NCBI GenBank assembly: GCA_934122395.1 | Contig: CAKOWQ010000001.1 | Span: 1 to 64,000 of the forward strand | DNA from: an uncultured Bacilli bacterium | GTDB lineage: Bacteria > Bacillota_I > Bacilli_A > RF39 > UBA660 | Length of the DNA stretch: 64,000 bases | Reading direction: 5' to 3' | Part shown: positions 7,469-15,987 of the stretch, one piece after another | How positions within the stretch are numbered: position 1 is the stretch's first letter | Layout: each line of letters starts with the position of its first letter | The notes under the pieces: model-generated | Told to the model about the DNA's origin: nothing | The model's database searches: none | The model's input: only the letters and a program-made list of their open reading frames with translations | Made by a program: the position numbers and the translations under genes

Positions 7469-7969
7469 ATGACAAATTATGAATGTGTTATAGCTACTAA
7501 AGAACTAATTATAAAAAAATGGGATGAAGAGATTTTAAAACATAATAATTCAGAATTATGGAAAAGTTTTAAAGAAAAGTCATTGAGAAATATTGATACA
7601 AGAATAGTTTATATGGGATTGTTAAATGGAAATATAATTACTGAATGTACAGCAATAGTATCTAAAAATGATTTAGATATGCAAAATAAAGATAGCTTAG
7701 TAGGTGATGGGAGAGCATATTTAACTGCTTTTAGAACAAATAAAGAATTTGAAAATCAAGGATATTTTTCAAAATTATATAAATTTATGGAAAATGATTT
7801 AAAAAAAAGGGGTTTTAATTATTTGACATTAGGTGTTGAACCATGTGAAATAAGAAATATACAGATATATTTTAAATGGGGATTTACAAAATATATAAAA
7901 ACAGAATATGAATATTACTCATCCGATGAAAAAGCACTTGTTAATTACTATGAAAAAGGACTAATATAA
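7469..7969 (+). CDS. GNAT family N-acetyltransferase
   Basis: 166 residues with a GNAT fold: GRAYLTAFRTNKEFENQGYFSKLYKFME is the acetyl-CoA region (motif A, relaxed Q/RxxGxG/A), followed by NYLTLGVEPCEIRNIQIYFKWGF and a final YYEKGL. Start at ATG 7469 with GAGGTG at 7457-7462; the frame is open upstream to 7421, but that part overlaps the HAD gene and has no ribosome site. The acceptor substrate is unknown. It closes the phosphatase-HAD-GNAT run and lies just before the promoter of the RiPP operon. Confidence 0.8.
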   Translation: MTNYECVIATKELIIKKWDEEILKHNNSELWKSFKEKSLRNIDTRIVYMGLLNGNIITECTAIVSKNDLDMQNKDSLVGDGRAYLTAFRTNKEFENQGYFSKLYKFMENDLKKRGFNYLTLGVEPCEIRNIQIYFKWGFTKYIKTEYEYYSSDEKALVNYYEKGLI

Positions 7970-8007
7970 TAATTTATTGAAGTTATGTGATTTTTAGATA
8001 AAAAATC

Positions 8008-8065
8008 CTAAATATGCCACATTTTTTATAAAAACTATTGACAAAATAAAAAAATATGATAAAAT
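8008..8065 (+). promoter_or_regulatory. promoter of the RiPP operon with upstream motif
   Basis: TTGACA (8038-8043), 16 bases, TAAAAT (8060-8065) form a strong sigma-A promoter. The ten-base word ctaaatatgc (8008-8017) upstream recurs at 19867-19876 in the promoter region of the double-HTH genes. It may be an operator site. Confidence 0.65.
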
Positions 8066-8110
8066 ATAACACGATTATTTAATTAGTGTGTTGTTAATTC
8101 GTTTTGGAGG

Positions 8111-8140
8111 AGGAGGACCTTATTTTAGGTCCCTCTTTTT
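8111..8140 (+). terminator. terminator in the leader of the RiPP operon (possible attenuator)
   Basis: aggacct (8114-8120) pairs with aggtcc (8127-8132) with flanking imperfect pairs, and ctcttttt follows. It lies about 40 bases downstream of the -10 box and about 45 bases before the first gene. Transcripts from the strong promoter must pass it to reach the operon, which suggests attenuation. What would release it is not visible. Confidence 0.65.
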
Positions 8141-8183
8141 CTATTTCTATAAAATTATTTTAATGAATTGGTTGGTGATAAAT

Positions 8184-8948
8184 ATGGAAAAAAGAGAAAA
8201 ATTTTTGGAATCAAGAGACATTACAAAGAGAGAAAGTGAATATTGGGGTAATGATGATTTTAACGATATAGATGATGACTATTATAAAGCATACGAAAAA
8301 AGATACCAACAGGTATATAAACATAATTATCTTTGGTCTTCAAAAGAGCCAACACCAGATGTTATTGAAACAATATTAAAAGAAAAAATATCATCAAATG
8401 CAAAAATACTAGAACTTGGTTGTGGTGAAGGTAGGGATGCTATATTTCTTCTTAATAAAAATTATGATGTTCTTGCTGTTGATTATTCAAATACAGTTAT
8501 AGAAAAATGTAAGGAATTGTCTAATTATAATTATAATGATAAATTTAAACAATTTGATATTATTAATGATACTTTAAATGATAAATTTGATTTTATTTAC
8601 TCTATAGCGGTTATTCATATGTTTGTTAATAAGGAACATAGAAATAAATTTTATAATTTTATATATAGCCATTTGAATAAAAATGGTAGTGCTTTAATAG
8701 TATCAATGGGTGATGGTATAAAAGAATATAAATCAGATGTAACTAAATCATTTGATGATGTCGAAAGAGTTGTAGTCAACAATGATGAAAAAATTAATAT
8801 CGCTACTACATCTTGCAATATAGTTAATTGGAATACATTTGAACAGGAACTACTAAACAATGATTTAATTGTAAAAAGAAAATGGATTTCAGAAAAAATA
8901 CCTGAATTTAATCCAGCTATGTGTGTTGTTGTTTGTAGAAAGGAGTGA
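8184..8948 (+). CDS. class I SAM-dependent methyltransferase of the RiPP cluster
   Basis: 254 residues. The SAM-binding motif I is ILELGCGEGRDAIFL, followed by LAVDYSNTVIEKCKEL (acidic ribose-binding residue), FDFIYSIAVIHMF (motif IV) and ALIVSMGDG. The C-terminal half is typical of small-molecule or tellurite-resistance-like methyltransferases. Start chosen at ATG 8184 after TTGGTGATA; the frame is open back to 8088 but there it covers the promoter leader and terminator. It is the first gene of a tight operon ending in the small Cys-rich peptide. Possible targets are the peptide's N-terminus, a side chain, or an amine made by the next enzyme. Confidence 0.83.
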   Translation: MEKREKFLESRDITKRESEYWGNDDFNDIDDDYYKAYEKRYQQVYKHNYLWSSKEPTPDVIETILKEKISSNAKILELGCGEGRDAIFLLNKNYDVLAVDYSNTVIEKCKELSNYNYNDKFKQFDIINDTLNDKFDFIYSIAVIHMFVNKEHRNKFYNFIYSHLNKNGSALIVSMGDGIKEYKSDVTKSFDDVERVVVNNDEKINIATTSCNIVNWNTFEQELLNNDLIVKRKWISEKIPEFNPAMCVVVCRKE

Positions 8949-8955
8949 TGATTTT

Positions 8956-9939
8956 ATGGCATCAGTATGGCAAAATAACAAATTGTTAAGGAAATGGGAA
9001 AGAAAACATTTTAAAGAAAATGCAAATGGAGATTTTAATTATAATTTAGCTTATCCGCTAGAAGATCCTTTGGTAAATGCTATTTCAAATTATATAAATG
9101 TTAAAAAAGATTATATTTATGTTGGATCTGGAATAAGTCAATTTATCAATACTATTGTAGGCTTAAACATGTGGGGAAAAATAATTCTTCCTGAGATTGA
9201 ATTTGCATTGTACAAAAGAACTGCATTATTACATGAAAAAAAATTAATTTTAATAAAAGGACTTCATACAGAGGATTTTGTAAATAATTTAAAAAAATTA
9301 AAGACAACTGATAAAGATTTATTGTGCATTTCATCTCCAAGATGGTTTGATGGAGAAAAATTTACCAAAAAACAAATAAAAGATATTTTAAATATCTATA
9401 ATGGTACTTTGATAATTGATGAAGCATATGTCGATTATTCTGATGATGAAAATGGAATGCTAGATATTTGTTTAAAAAATGATAGAGTTATTATATTCAG
9501 ATCATTTTCAAAAAAATTCCTTGCTTCTGGATATAGAACTGGATATATAGTAACAAAAAAACAAATAGATGGTTTGAGAAACACTATTATTCCACCTCAT
9601 TCAGTAACTTCTTATTCAGAAAATTTCTTCGTAGCTTTATTGAAAGATGAAAAGATTTTAAATGCTTTTACCGAAACTAGAAATTACATAAAGCACAATA
9701 GAGACTTAATATATAACTCATTATCTAATTATAAAGATATAGAAATTATTGAATCAAAAGCTAATTTTATCACATTGATTTTTAAAGATGAAAAAATTAT
9801 GAATGAAGTATATGAAAATTTAAAAGATTTAGCAGGAATACAAAAATTTAATGAAATTGTACCATTTATAAAAATATGGGTAAATAACGAATTGTTTTCA
9901 CATGAAGTTATCAAAAGAGTAAAGGAAACATTACAATGA
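8956..9939 (+). CDS. PLP-dependent aminotransferase-fold enzyme, HisC/CobD-like
   Basis: 327 residues of the fold-type I class. YVGSGISQFINTI resembles the cofactor phosphate region, LIIDEAYVDYS carries the Asp that pairs with the pyridine nitrogen, and RSFSKKFLASGYRTGYIV carries the Schiff-base Lys and phosphate-binding Arg. The closest known groups are histidinol-phosphate aminotransferase and threonine-phosphate decarboxylase. In a RiPP operon it could transaminate or decarboxylate a modified residue, or supply an unusual amine. Start at ATG 8956, twelve bases after AAGGAG. It overlaps the next gene by four bases, indicating translational coupling. Confidence 0.82.
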   Translation: MASVWQNNKLLRKWERKHFKENANGDFNYNLAYPLEDPLVNAISNYINVKKDYIYVGSGISQFINTIVGLNMWGKIILPEIEFALYKRTALLHEKKLILIKGLHTEDFVNNLKKLKTTDKDLLCISSPRWFDGEKFTKKQIKDILNIYNGTLIIDEAYVDYSDDENGMLDICLKNDRVIIFRSFSKKFLASGYRTGYIVTKKQIDGLRNTIIPPHSVTSYSENFFVALLKDEKILNAFTETRNYIKHNRDLIYNSLSNYKDIEIIESKANFITLIFKDEKIMNEVYENLKDLAGIQKFNEIVPFIKIWVNNELFSHEVIKRVKETLQ

Positions 9940-11705
9940 TATATCTTTATACATTACCTGGAACTGCATTTAATTCTCCACAAATCAGTATTCCATTGCT
10001 TAAGGGATATTTAAAAAATAGTGGCATCACATCAAAGCAATATGACTTATCAGCAATTTTTCTAGAGAAATGTTTTACTAAAAACTACATTAAAAAATTG
10101 AGTTTAAAATATTATAATTCCTTAAATGAAAACGAAAAAAATATTATTGAAAATATAGAAAATTCTATTAAAGAACTTAAATGTAAATACATTGATACAT
10201 CAAAAATAGTTTCAGCAAACTATAAAGTTCTTCAATATTTAAATATACTTGGTAATTTTTATAATATTAAATGGGGAAGAAGAGGAATAGACTTTTCTAA
10301 AAAAATATCAACTATTGATGATGTGATAGAACTTGCATTTGATAAAAATAATAGTTTGTTTGATAGAGTTTTAGAAAATGAGCAGGATTTAAAAGATGAG
10401 GATATTATATATTTGTCTATCCAATATCCTTTTCAACTAAATTATGCCATTCGCTTTTCAAAATTTTTAAAAAGTCAAAATGATAAGATAAAAATTATCT
10501 TTGGTGGAGACTATATAACACATATTAATAAAAACTTAGAAGAGTTAATGAAAAAATGTTTGTTCATAGATGGAATAACATTATTTGGGAATTATGATAA
10601 TGTTGTAAAATTAATAGAAATGTTCAAAAAAAATGAAAAAACATCAAATATTAATAACACAATTTATAGATTAGGAAATAAAATTTTATTTAATTATAAT
10701 ATAGCTAAAGATGAGTTTTATAAAGAAAGATATGTACCTGATTTTTCTGACTTGAATTTAAATAAATATTTGTCAAATCTCAAATTAATATCTCTCACTT
10801 TAAATTATGGATGCTATCATTCACAGTGTATGTTTTGCTCAAGATATTTTTATTACAATGGCTATCACTGCTATGATATTGATAGAATATTAGAATATAT
10901 AAAATTTTTATACGAAAACGAGCACATTGAAGCAATATATTTTATTGATGAATGTGTTCCACCAGATATTCTAATAAAACTATCAAAATATTTAATTGAA
11001 AATAATATTAAAATCAAGTGGATGGTAGAGACTAGAATTCATAAGAAATATCTTGATATTGCTGTTGCAAATCTACTATATGAAAGTGGCTGTCGTGAAA
11101 TATCATTTGGTATAGAATCAAATAATAGACGAATTTTAAACGATATGAAAAAAGGTATTGATTTAAATGATGCAAAAAAAGTAATGAAGAATTTCTTTAA
11201 TTCTGGTATATCAGTATCTGCTACATTTATGATTGGATACCCAACAGAAAATATTTTCAATATAATCAAAACATTGACATTTATTAAAAAATTTAAATAT
11301 TTAGATACATTTGGATTAAGTGTATTCAACTATATGCGAAATTCTAAAATTGTAAATTTAAGTAATTTAAATGAAAGTCAAGATTTAAATTTAATTTATA
11401 GAACAACATTAGATAACTATGATGAATGTTTAAATATCATAGAAAAATTTAATAAAAATAAAAAAATCCATAAATTTATAGCTAATAGAGAAAAGATATT
11501 GTATCGTTCTGAGTATATGTATTTAGATAGGGAATTTTATAGTTTAAATTACAAAAGAGGTGAGAGTATGAATAAAAAAACAATATTTAAGAAGATTGAT
11601 AAAAATGAATTAAAATCAAAAATATATTTAAAAGAATTGAAACCGGAAATGACGCAATGTAGAATTGTTCAAGTTGATAATAAGATTAAGGAAAAAACAA
11701 AATGA
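9936..11705 (+). CDS. cobalamin-type radical SAM enzyme of the RiPP cluster
   Basis: 589 residues. The N-terminal part looks like a B12-binding Rossmann domain: MIYLYTLPGTAFNSPQISIP, then IIYLSIQYPFQLNYAIRFSKFL and KIIFGGDYI at about 155-195. The radical SAM core starts near 285 with NYGCYHSQCMFC, a CX4CX2C cluster motif instead of CX3CX2C. ISFGIESNNRRIL and FMIGYPTEN follow. Such enzymes methylate unreactive carbons or do ring and thioether chemistry on peptides. The last 45 residues begin at an internal ATG (11568) preceded by AGAGGTGAGAG, so a separate short peptide could also be made. Overlaps both neighbouring genes by four bases. Confidence 0.82.
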   Translation: MIYLYTLPGTAFNSPQISIPLLKGYLKNSGITSKQYDLSAIFLEKCFTKNYIKKLSLKYYNSLNENEKNIIENIENSIKELKCKYIDTSKIVSANYKVLQYLNILGNFYNIKWGRRGIDFSKKISTIDDVIELAFDKNNSLFDRVLENEQDLKDEDIIYLSIQYPFQLNYAIRFSKFLKSQNDKIKIIFGGDYITHINKNLEELMKKCLFIDGITLFGNYDNVVKLIEMFKKNEKTSNINNTIYRLGNKILFNYNIAKDEFYKERYVPDFSDLNLNKYLSNLKLISLTLNYGCYHSQCMFCSRYFYYNGYHCYDIDRILEYIKFLYENEHIEAIYFIDECVPPDILIKLSKYLIENNIKIKWMVETRIHKKYLDIAVANLLYESGCREISFGIESNNRRILNDMKKGIDLNDAKKVMKNFFNSGISVSATFMIGYPTENIFNIIKTLTFIKKFKYLDTFGLSVFNYMRNSKIVNLSNLNESQDLNLIYRTTLDNYDECLNIIEKFNKNKKIHKFIANREKILYRSEYMYLDREFYSLNYKRGESMNKKTIFKKIDKNELKSKIYLKELKPEMTQCRIVQVDNKIKEKTK

Positions 11706-12925
11706 TAAAGTATGAAAGTGTTGGTTATAATCAAAATGTTTGCCTTGATACTGTAAGTATGCCATTATATGTATATTTAGAACTAAATAATAGTTGTAAT
11801 TTAAGATGTAAATTTTGTTCTGTCTCAAATAAGAGCAATAACTATATGGAACTAGATATAGCAAAAAAAATTTTAAAAGAATTAAAAGAAAATGGTATAT
11901 ATGATATTTATTACACTGGTGGCGAGCCTTTGCTTTATCCAAATTTTAAGGAACTTGTTGAGTATGCATCTGAATTGGGACTGAGACAAACTCTTTTAAC
12001 GAATGGAATACTATTAAAAAAATATCAAAATATTCTTGAAAAAATATTATGTATATGTGTTTCACTTCACGGTAGTAAACAAATTCATAATGAATTAACG
12101 AATTCTAAATGTTATGATGAAGTATTAGCTAATATCGAGTTGGCGAAGAAACTAACTAATGTAAAAATTAATTATACTGTTATTAGCGATAATCAAGATA
12201 TTGATGAGATGACATTTGTTTTGGATTATGGTAAAAAGAATAATATTCCAATTTCGTTCGCTAAATATAATAATATTGGCGAAGGAAAAAATAATAAGTG
12301 CTATATTGATATTAATAAGTTTGTAAAAAATTTAGATTTATTAAAAAAACAAGGATATAATTTTTCTATTAATGATTGTATTGCACCATGTACTATAGAA
12401 GATGAATATTTATATTTGACACATGGGTGTGGTGCTGGATATTTGTTTTGTAGCATTGATTATTGTGGAAATGTGAAAATATGTCCTAGTTCTTCAAACT
12501 TCGTAGGAAACATAAAAAAAGAGAGTTTTAAAAAAATTTGGAACCAAAGCTCTATGAAAGATTATAGAAAATTTCAATGGATTCCAGAATACTGTAAGGT
12601 GTGTAAAAATTTAGTAAGATGTAGGTGCGGATGCAAAATCGAGCTAGGTAATAAGATGAATATGCTTAATGACTTTTTGGTAAAAAATGAAATGGAAGAA
12701 ATCTGGAATAAAATAAAAAATAAGCATATGAAAGTAAATATTTCTATATTAAGGAAAGAAGGAAAAGATTTTATTAGTTTATCAAATCCACCAAGAAAAT
12801 ATAATTTAGAATCAATGAATGTGATAAAAAAAATAAATGATGGAATAAAACTAAAAGAACTTGAAAAATATAAAAATTTAATAATTGCTTTATATAGAGA
12901 TGAAATAATAAAGGAGGATGACTAA
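11702..12925 (+). CDS. radical SAM/SPASM peptide-modifying enzyme 1
   Basis: 407 residues. CNLRCKFC (Cys 32, 36, 39) binds the SAM-cleaving 4Fe-4S cluster, and YYTGGEPLLYPNF is the GGE motif. The C-terminal half carries many Cys (HGCGAGYLFCSIDYCGNVKICP, then YCKVCKNLVRCRCGCK) typical of a SPASM domain with one or two auxiliary clusters. The last 65 residues (ISLSNPPRKYNLESMNVIKK onward) faintly resemble a PqqD-like peptide-recognition fold. SPASM enzymes make thioether or C-C crosslinks in peptides. Its four-base overlap with the preceding gene and the immediately following start indicate a coupled operon. Confidence 0.85.
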   Translation: MIKYESVGYNQNVCLDTVSMPLYVYLELNNSCNLRCKFCSVSNKSNNYMELDIAKKILKELKENGIYDIYYTGGEPLLYPNFKELVEYASELGLRQTLLTNGILLKKYQNILEKILCICVSLHGSKQIHNELTNSKCYDEVLANIELAKKLTNVKINYTVISDNQDIDEMTFVLDYGKKNNIPISFAKYNNIGEGKNNKCYIDINKFVKNLDLLKKQGYNFSINDCIAPCTIEDEYLYLTHGCGAGYLFCSIDYCGNVKICPSSSNFVGNIKKESFKKIWNQSSMKDYRKFQWIPEYCKVCKNLVRCRCGCKIELGNKMNMLNDFLVKNEMEEIWNKIKNKHMKVNISILRKEGKDFISLSNPPRKYNLESMNVIKKINDGIKLKELEKYKNLIIALYRDEIIKEDD

Positions 12926-14107
12926 ATGTTAAAGAGAAAGCTAAAAGATCAAAGAAATTTGATTCTTTGGAATGGAAAATATTATGTTGTTAATGATTTG
13001 ACATTTGAGCTACTTGATATGTTTGACAAAAATATTAAATTAAAAGATATTGCCAAAAGAACTGGCTACAATCAAAAAGAGTTAAAAATTTTATATTCAG
13101 AAATAGAACAAAAATTATTATCTAAGGACTATTATGAGGATAACTTAAAATTAGATACTCCAATTAAAATTCAATGGAAAATTACTAATAAATGTAATTT
13201 AAAGTGTAAGCATTGTTATTTGGGAAAATTGGATGGATTTGAACTTCCTTTTGAAAAGGCAGATGAAATAGCAGATACAATAATTAATTCAAATGTAATG
13301 GAGGTTACAATATCTGGTGGTGAATGCTTAACATATAAAGGGATAGAAAAAATAATTAAAAAATTCCTTATAAATGGAATTAAAGTTGATGTGTTTACCA
13401 ATGCCTTATTATTAAAAAATGTACTAGATAAGATTGATTCAGATATTTTAAACAAAAGTGCCTTATTATTTTATGTTAGTGTTGATGGATTGAAAAGTAG
13501 TCATGAACAAATAAGAGGGAAAAATACATTTGATAAAACGATTGAAAATATTAAATATGCTATTGAAAAAGGTTATCCAGTAGTAACAAATACAGTTATA
13601 AATAAAATCAATTATTGTGATATAATGGATATGATAGTTTTATTGAAGCAAATGGGAGTTAAAGATGTGCAACTATCAAATCTAATTGTTCAAGGAAGCG
13701 CTGACAACAGTATGAAAATTTCACTTTCAGAACAAATGGCATTGAAAGAGAAAATCAATGATTTATATAAAGAACATCCAGAATTTGGATATATATATTA
13801 TTCAGAAGTGCCAGATAGTGATGGAGTAAGAAAAGTATATTCTTTAAGTAATGGTAAAAAGGATTTTATAGGAAATGATAATTGGAAATGCACTGCTGGT
13901 GTTGCCAGAGTAACCATAGATTCAAATGGAAAAGTTTATTGTTGTCCATTTATTAAAGACAGTTATCTTGGCGATTTAAATAAAGAAAATTTATCTGAGG
14001 TATGGGACAATGTTAATAGATTTAAATTCTTAAAAAGATTATCAGAAGAAAATACTGATAGAGTTTGCTTAGCAATAAAACAAGGAAAGAAAGGTGAAAG
14101 AGAATGA
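12926..14107 (+). CDS. radical SAM/SPASM peptide-modifying enzyme 2 with PqqD-like N-terminus
   Basis: 393 residues. Residues 1-75 (LILWNGKYYVVNDLTFELLD, then IKLKDIAKRTGYNQKEL) look like a PqqD-type RiPP recognition element that would hold the leader peptide. CNLKCKHC (Cys 90, 94, 97) and ISGGECLTYKG form the radical SAM core. The C-terminal part keeps CTAGVARVTIDSNGKVYCCP but ends soon after VCLAIKQ, lacking the final Cys cluster of a full SPASM domain, so one auxiliary cluster may be incomplete. Start ATG 12926 follows AAGGAGGA inside the end of the preceding gene. Likely partner of the first SPASM enzyme. Confidence 0.86.
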   Translation: MLKRKLKDQRNLILWNGKYYVVNDLTFELLDMFDKNIKLKDIAKRTGYNQKELKILYSEIEQKLLSKDYYEDNLKLDTPIKIQWKITNKCNLKCKHCYLGKLDGFELPFEKADEIADTIINSNVMEVTISGGECLTYKGIEKIIKKFLINGIKVDVFTNALLLKNVLDKIDSDILNKSALLFYVSVDGLKSSHEQIRGKNTFDKTIENIKYAIEKGYPVVTNTVINKINYCDIMDMIVLLKQMGVKDVQLSNLIVQGSADNSMKISLSEQMALKEKINDLYKEHPEFGYIYYSEVPDSDGVRKVYSLSNGKKDFIGNDNWKCTAGVARVTIDSNGKVYCCPFIKDSYLGDLNKENLSEVWDNVNRFKFLKRLSEENTDRVCLAIKQGKKGERE

Positions 14108-15816
14108 TAAGATTAGAGGAGTTTAAGGATTATAAAAAACTTTTGGAGGCTACTATAACAAACAAAGCATTCAGAAGTCGTATGATGTTTGAAGGAATAG
14201 AAGATAGGGATTTTGCTAGAAGAATATTAAAATATATTAGTGCATTAAATAAAGGAATAAACTCTGATGAATTAGATAATATTTTAAATAATATTAGAAA
14301 AGACACAGAAGAATATTATGAAAAATCACAAAAAGAAGAAGATTTAAATAAAAAAGTATCTTACGCATTAAGATCTCTTGCATATTTTTACTTTTTGGAG
14401 AGTATGGATGAACATTCAATATTAAGTGATAGTATTATTGACGAAATTCAAAAAAAATATCCTGATGATTATTTAAATATAATATCTCAAATTGATAAAG
14501 CTTATTTATCTATCGATACAAAAGAAAAAACTAAATTATCTGACAATAATTTGGTGGTATCAGATGACTTATTAAAAAAGTATATCATTTTAAAACAATG
14601 GCAAGATAAACAACATCACTTTTTTGAAGAAGGTTATGGAAAATATTTAGAAAAGTTACAACAAGTATATTGTAAAGATGATTCTATGGATTCATTTTCA
14701 TTAGAGCAATTTACCCTTAGAAAAAGATTATTTGATTCACTGGCAGAAAAAAAGATATTGGATTTAGATACATGTAGTATTTTAAGTGAATTATATATAA
14801 AAAAATTTGTTGTAAAATTTATAGGTGGAAAAATGTATGGCTTGTCTGTTCTAAATAGTAAAGGGATAAAAGTACCATTTAGTATGGTTGTTCCAACTGG
14901 CGTTAATGTAACTACTGAAGATTTAAAATTTTTGGAAGAAAAGTATGATCATTATTCAGTAAGAAGTTCAGCAGATATAGAAGATGGAGAAAAAAATTCT
15001 TTCGCTGGTATGTTTGATTCATATTTAAATGTTTCTCCTAAAGATGTGTTAGAAAATATTGTTAAAGTAAAAGACTCAATAAACAATGAACGTTTAAAAG
15101 AGTATATTCAAGTTAATGGTCTTGATCAGCCACATATGGCTGTTGTTATACAATCATTTAAAGAACCAACTCATGCTGGGGTTTGGATAGGTAATTCCGA
15201 TAATTCTGGTGTTCTTGAATGGGTTGAAGGCAATGGTGAAAAATTAGTGTCTGGCTCAAGTACACCTCATTCTGAAATATGGAATGAAGGTAGATGTGCT
15301 AATTCGTTAGAATTAAATAATCAACCAATTGGAAGCAAAATGTTGGAGTATCAACAAAAAGTTGGTAGTAATGCAGATTTTGAATGGATGATTTTGGATG
15401 GAGAATTAATTATGCTACAATTTAGACCTGTTACAAAAAAGGTAATTGTTAGTAATGAATATGGAACTTCAAAAGAAGAAGGGTTATTTGGAATACCTGC
15501 AGCACCTGGCATTGTATCTGGAGAGGGAAGATATTTAGATTCACTAAGTGATGAAATAGTTGCTAACAAAATATTACTAGCAATGATGACTGATCCAGAT
15601 TGGTTACCACATTTAATGAATTCCAAAGGAGCTGTTACTGCATATGGAGGTTTTCTCTGCCATACTGCTATTGTATGTAGAGAATTAGGAATTCCATGTG
15701 TAACCGGAATAGGTGAGGAAGCTCTTGAAGAATTGTGTAATCAACATGACGTAATTGAAGTTAATGGAAATAATGGTAATGTTAAAGTTCTTGAAAAAAA
15801 AAGAAGAATGATTTAG
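14104..15816 (+). CDS. PEP synthase/rifampicin phosphotransferase-like enzyme
   Basis: 570 residues in three parts. Residues 1-230 are a helical region without recognised family. Residues about 235-445 are a PPDK/PEP-synthase ATP-binding domain (KFIGGKMYGLSVLNSKGIKV, YSVRSSADIEDG, SFAGMFDSYL, LQFRPVTKK). Residues about 465-560 are the swivelling phosphohistidine domain (GIPAAPGIVSG, GGFLCHTAIVCRELGIPCVTG with His 520). The C-terminal PEP/pyruvate barrel is missing. This resembles phosphotransferases that carry phosphate from ATP through His to another substrate. Here the substrate could be a peptide side chain or a small molecule used by the pathway. Overlaps the preceding gene by four bases. 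Confidence 0.8.
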   Translation: MIRLEEFKDYKKLLEATITNKAFRSRMMFEGIEDRDFARRILKYISALNKGINSDELDNILNNIRKDTEEYYEKSQKEEDLNKKVSYALRSLAYFYFLESMDEHSILSDSIIDEIQKKYPDDYLNIISQIDKAYLSIDTKEKTKLSDNNLVVSDDLLKKYIILKQWQDKQHHFFEEGYGKYLEKLQQVYCKDDSMDSFSLEQFTLRKRLFDSLAEKKILDLDTCSILSELYIKKFVVKFIGGKMYGLSVLNSKGIKVPFSMVVPTGVNVTTEDLKFLEEKYDHYSVRSSADIEDGEKNSFAGMFDSYLNVSPKDVLENIVKVKDSINNERLKEYIQVNGLDQPHMAVVIQSFKEPTHAGVWIGNSDNSGVLEWVEGNGEKLVSGSSTPHSEIWNEGRCANSLELNNQPIGSKMLEYQQKVGSNADFEWMILDGELIMLQFRPVTKKVIVSNEYGTSKEEGLFGIPAAPGIVSGEGRYLDSLSDEIVANKILLAMMTDPDWLPHLMNSKGAVTAYGGFLCHTAIVCRELGIPCVTGIGEEALEELCNQHDVIEVNGNNGNVKVLEKKRRMI

Positions 15817-15849
15817 CACAAAATTATTGAAGTGAAAGGTGGTGAAACA

Positions 15850-15972
15850 ATGATAAATTTCATAAAGAAATTATTTAAAAGAAATAGTAATCTTTTAATT
15901 AATTTAAATAATGTAAATAAGACATTATCTATGTCTATGGCTGGAAATGGTAACTGTTCTGACTGTTGCTAA
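15850..15972 (+). CDS. candidate RiPP precursor peptide, 40 residues
   Basis: A short gene with a strong ribosome site (AAAGGTGG, 15836-15843) and ATG at 15850, last in the operon. The first half is basic and amphipathic (MINFIKKLFKRN, then NLLINLNNVNKT), fitting a leader. The second half is SMSMAGNGNCSDCC with three Cys, two Ser and Gly-Asn repeats, and it ends directly at the stop codon. Size, position beside YcaO and radical SAM genes, and the Cys/Ser-rich tail make it the probable substrate. Where the leader ends is unknown. No peptidase of the usual double-Gly type is in the cluster. Confidence 0.8.
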   Translation: MINFIKKLFKRNSNLLINLNNVNKTLSMSMAGNGNCSDCC

Positions 15973-15987
15973 TAAAAACAGCATAAT

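Noticed and set aside
8088..8184. N-terminal extension of the methyltransferase (frame open from 8088)
   Set aside because: It covers the operon leader and terminator hairpin and lacks a ribosome site; ATG 8184 has one.
15850..15972. Lanthipeptide precursor
   Set aside because: No LanB/LanC/LanM-type enzyme is in the cluster; YcaO and radical SAM enzymes point to another RiPP type.
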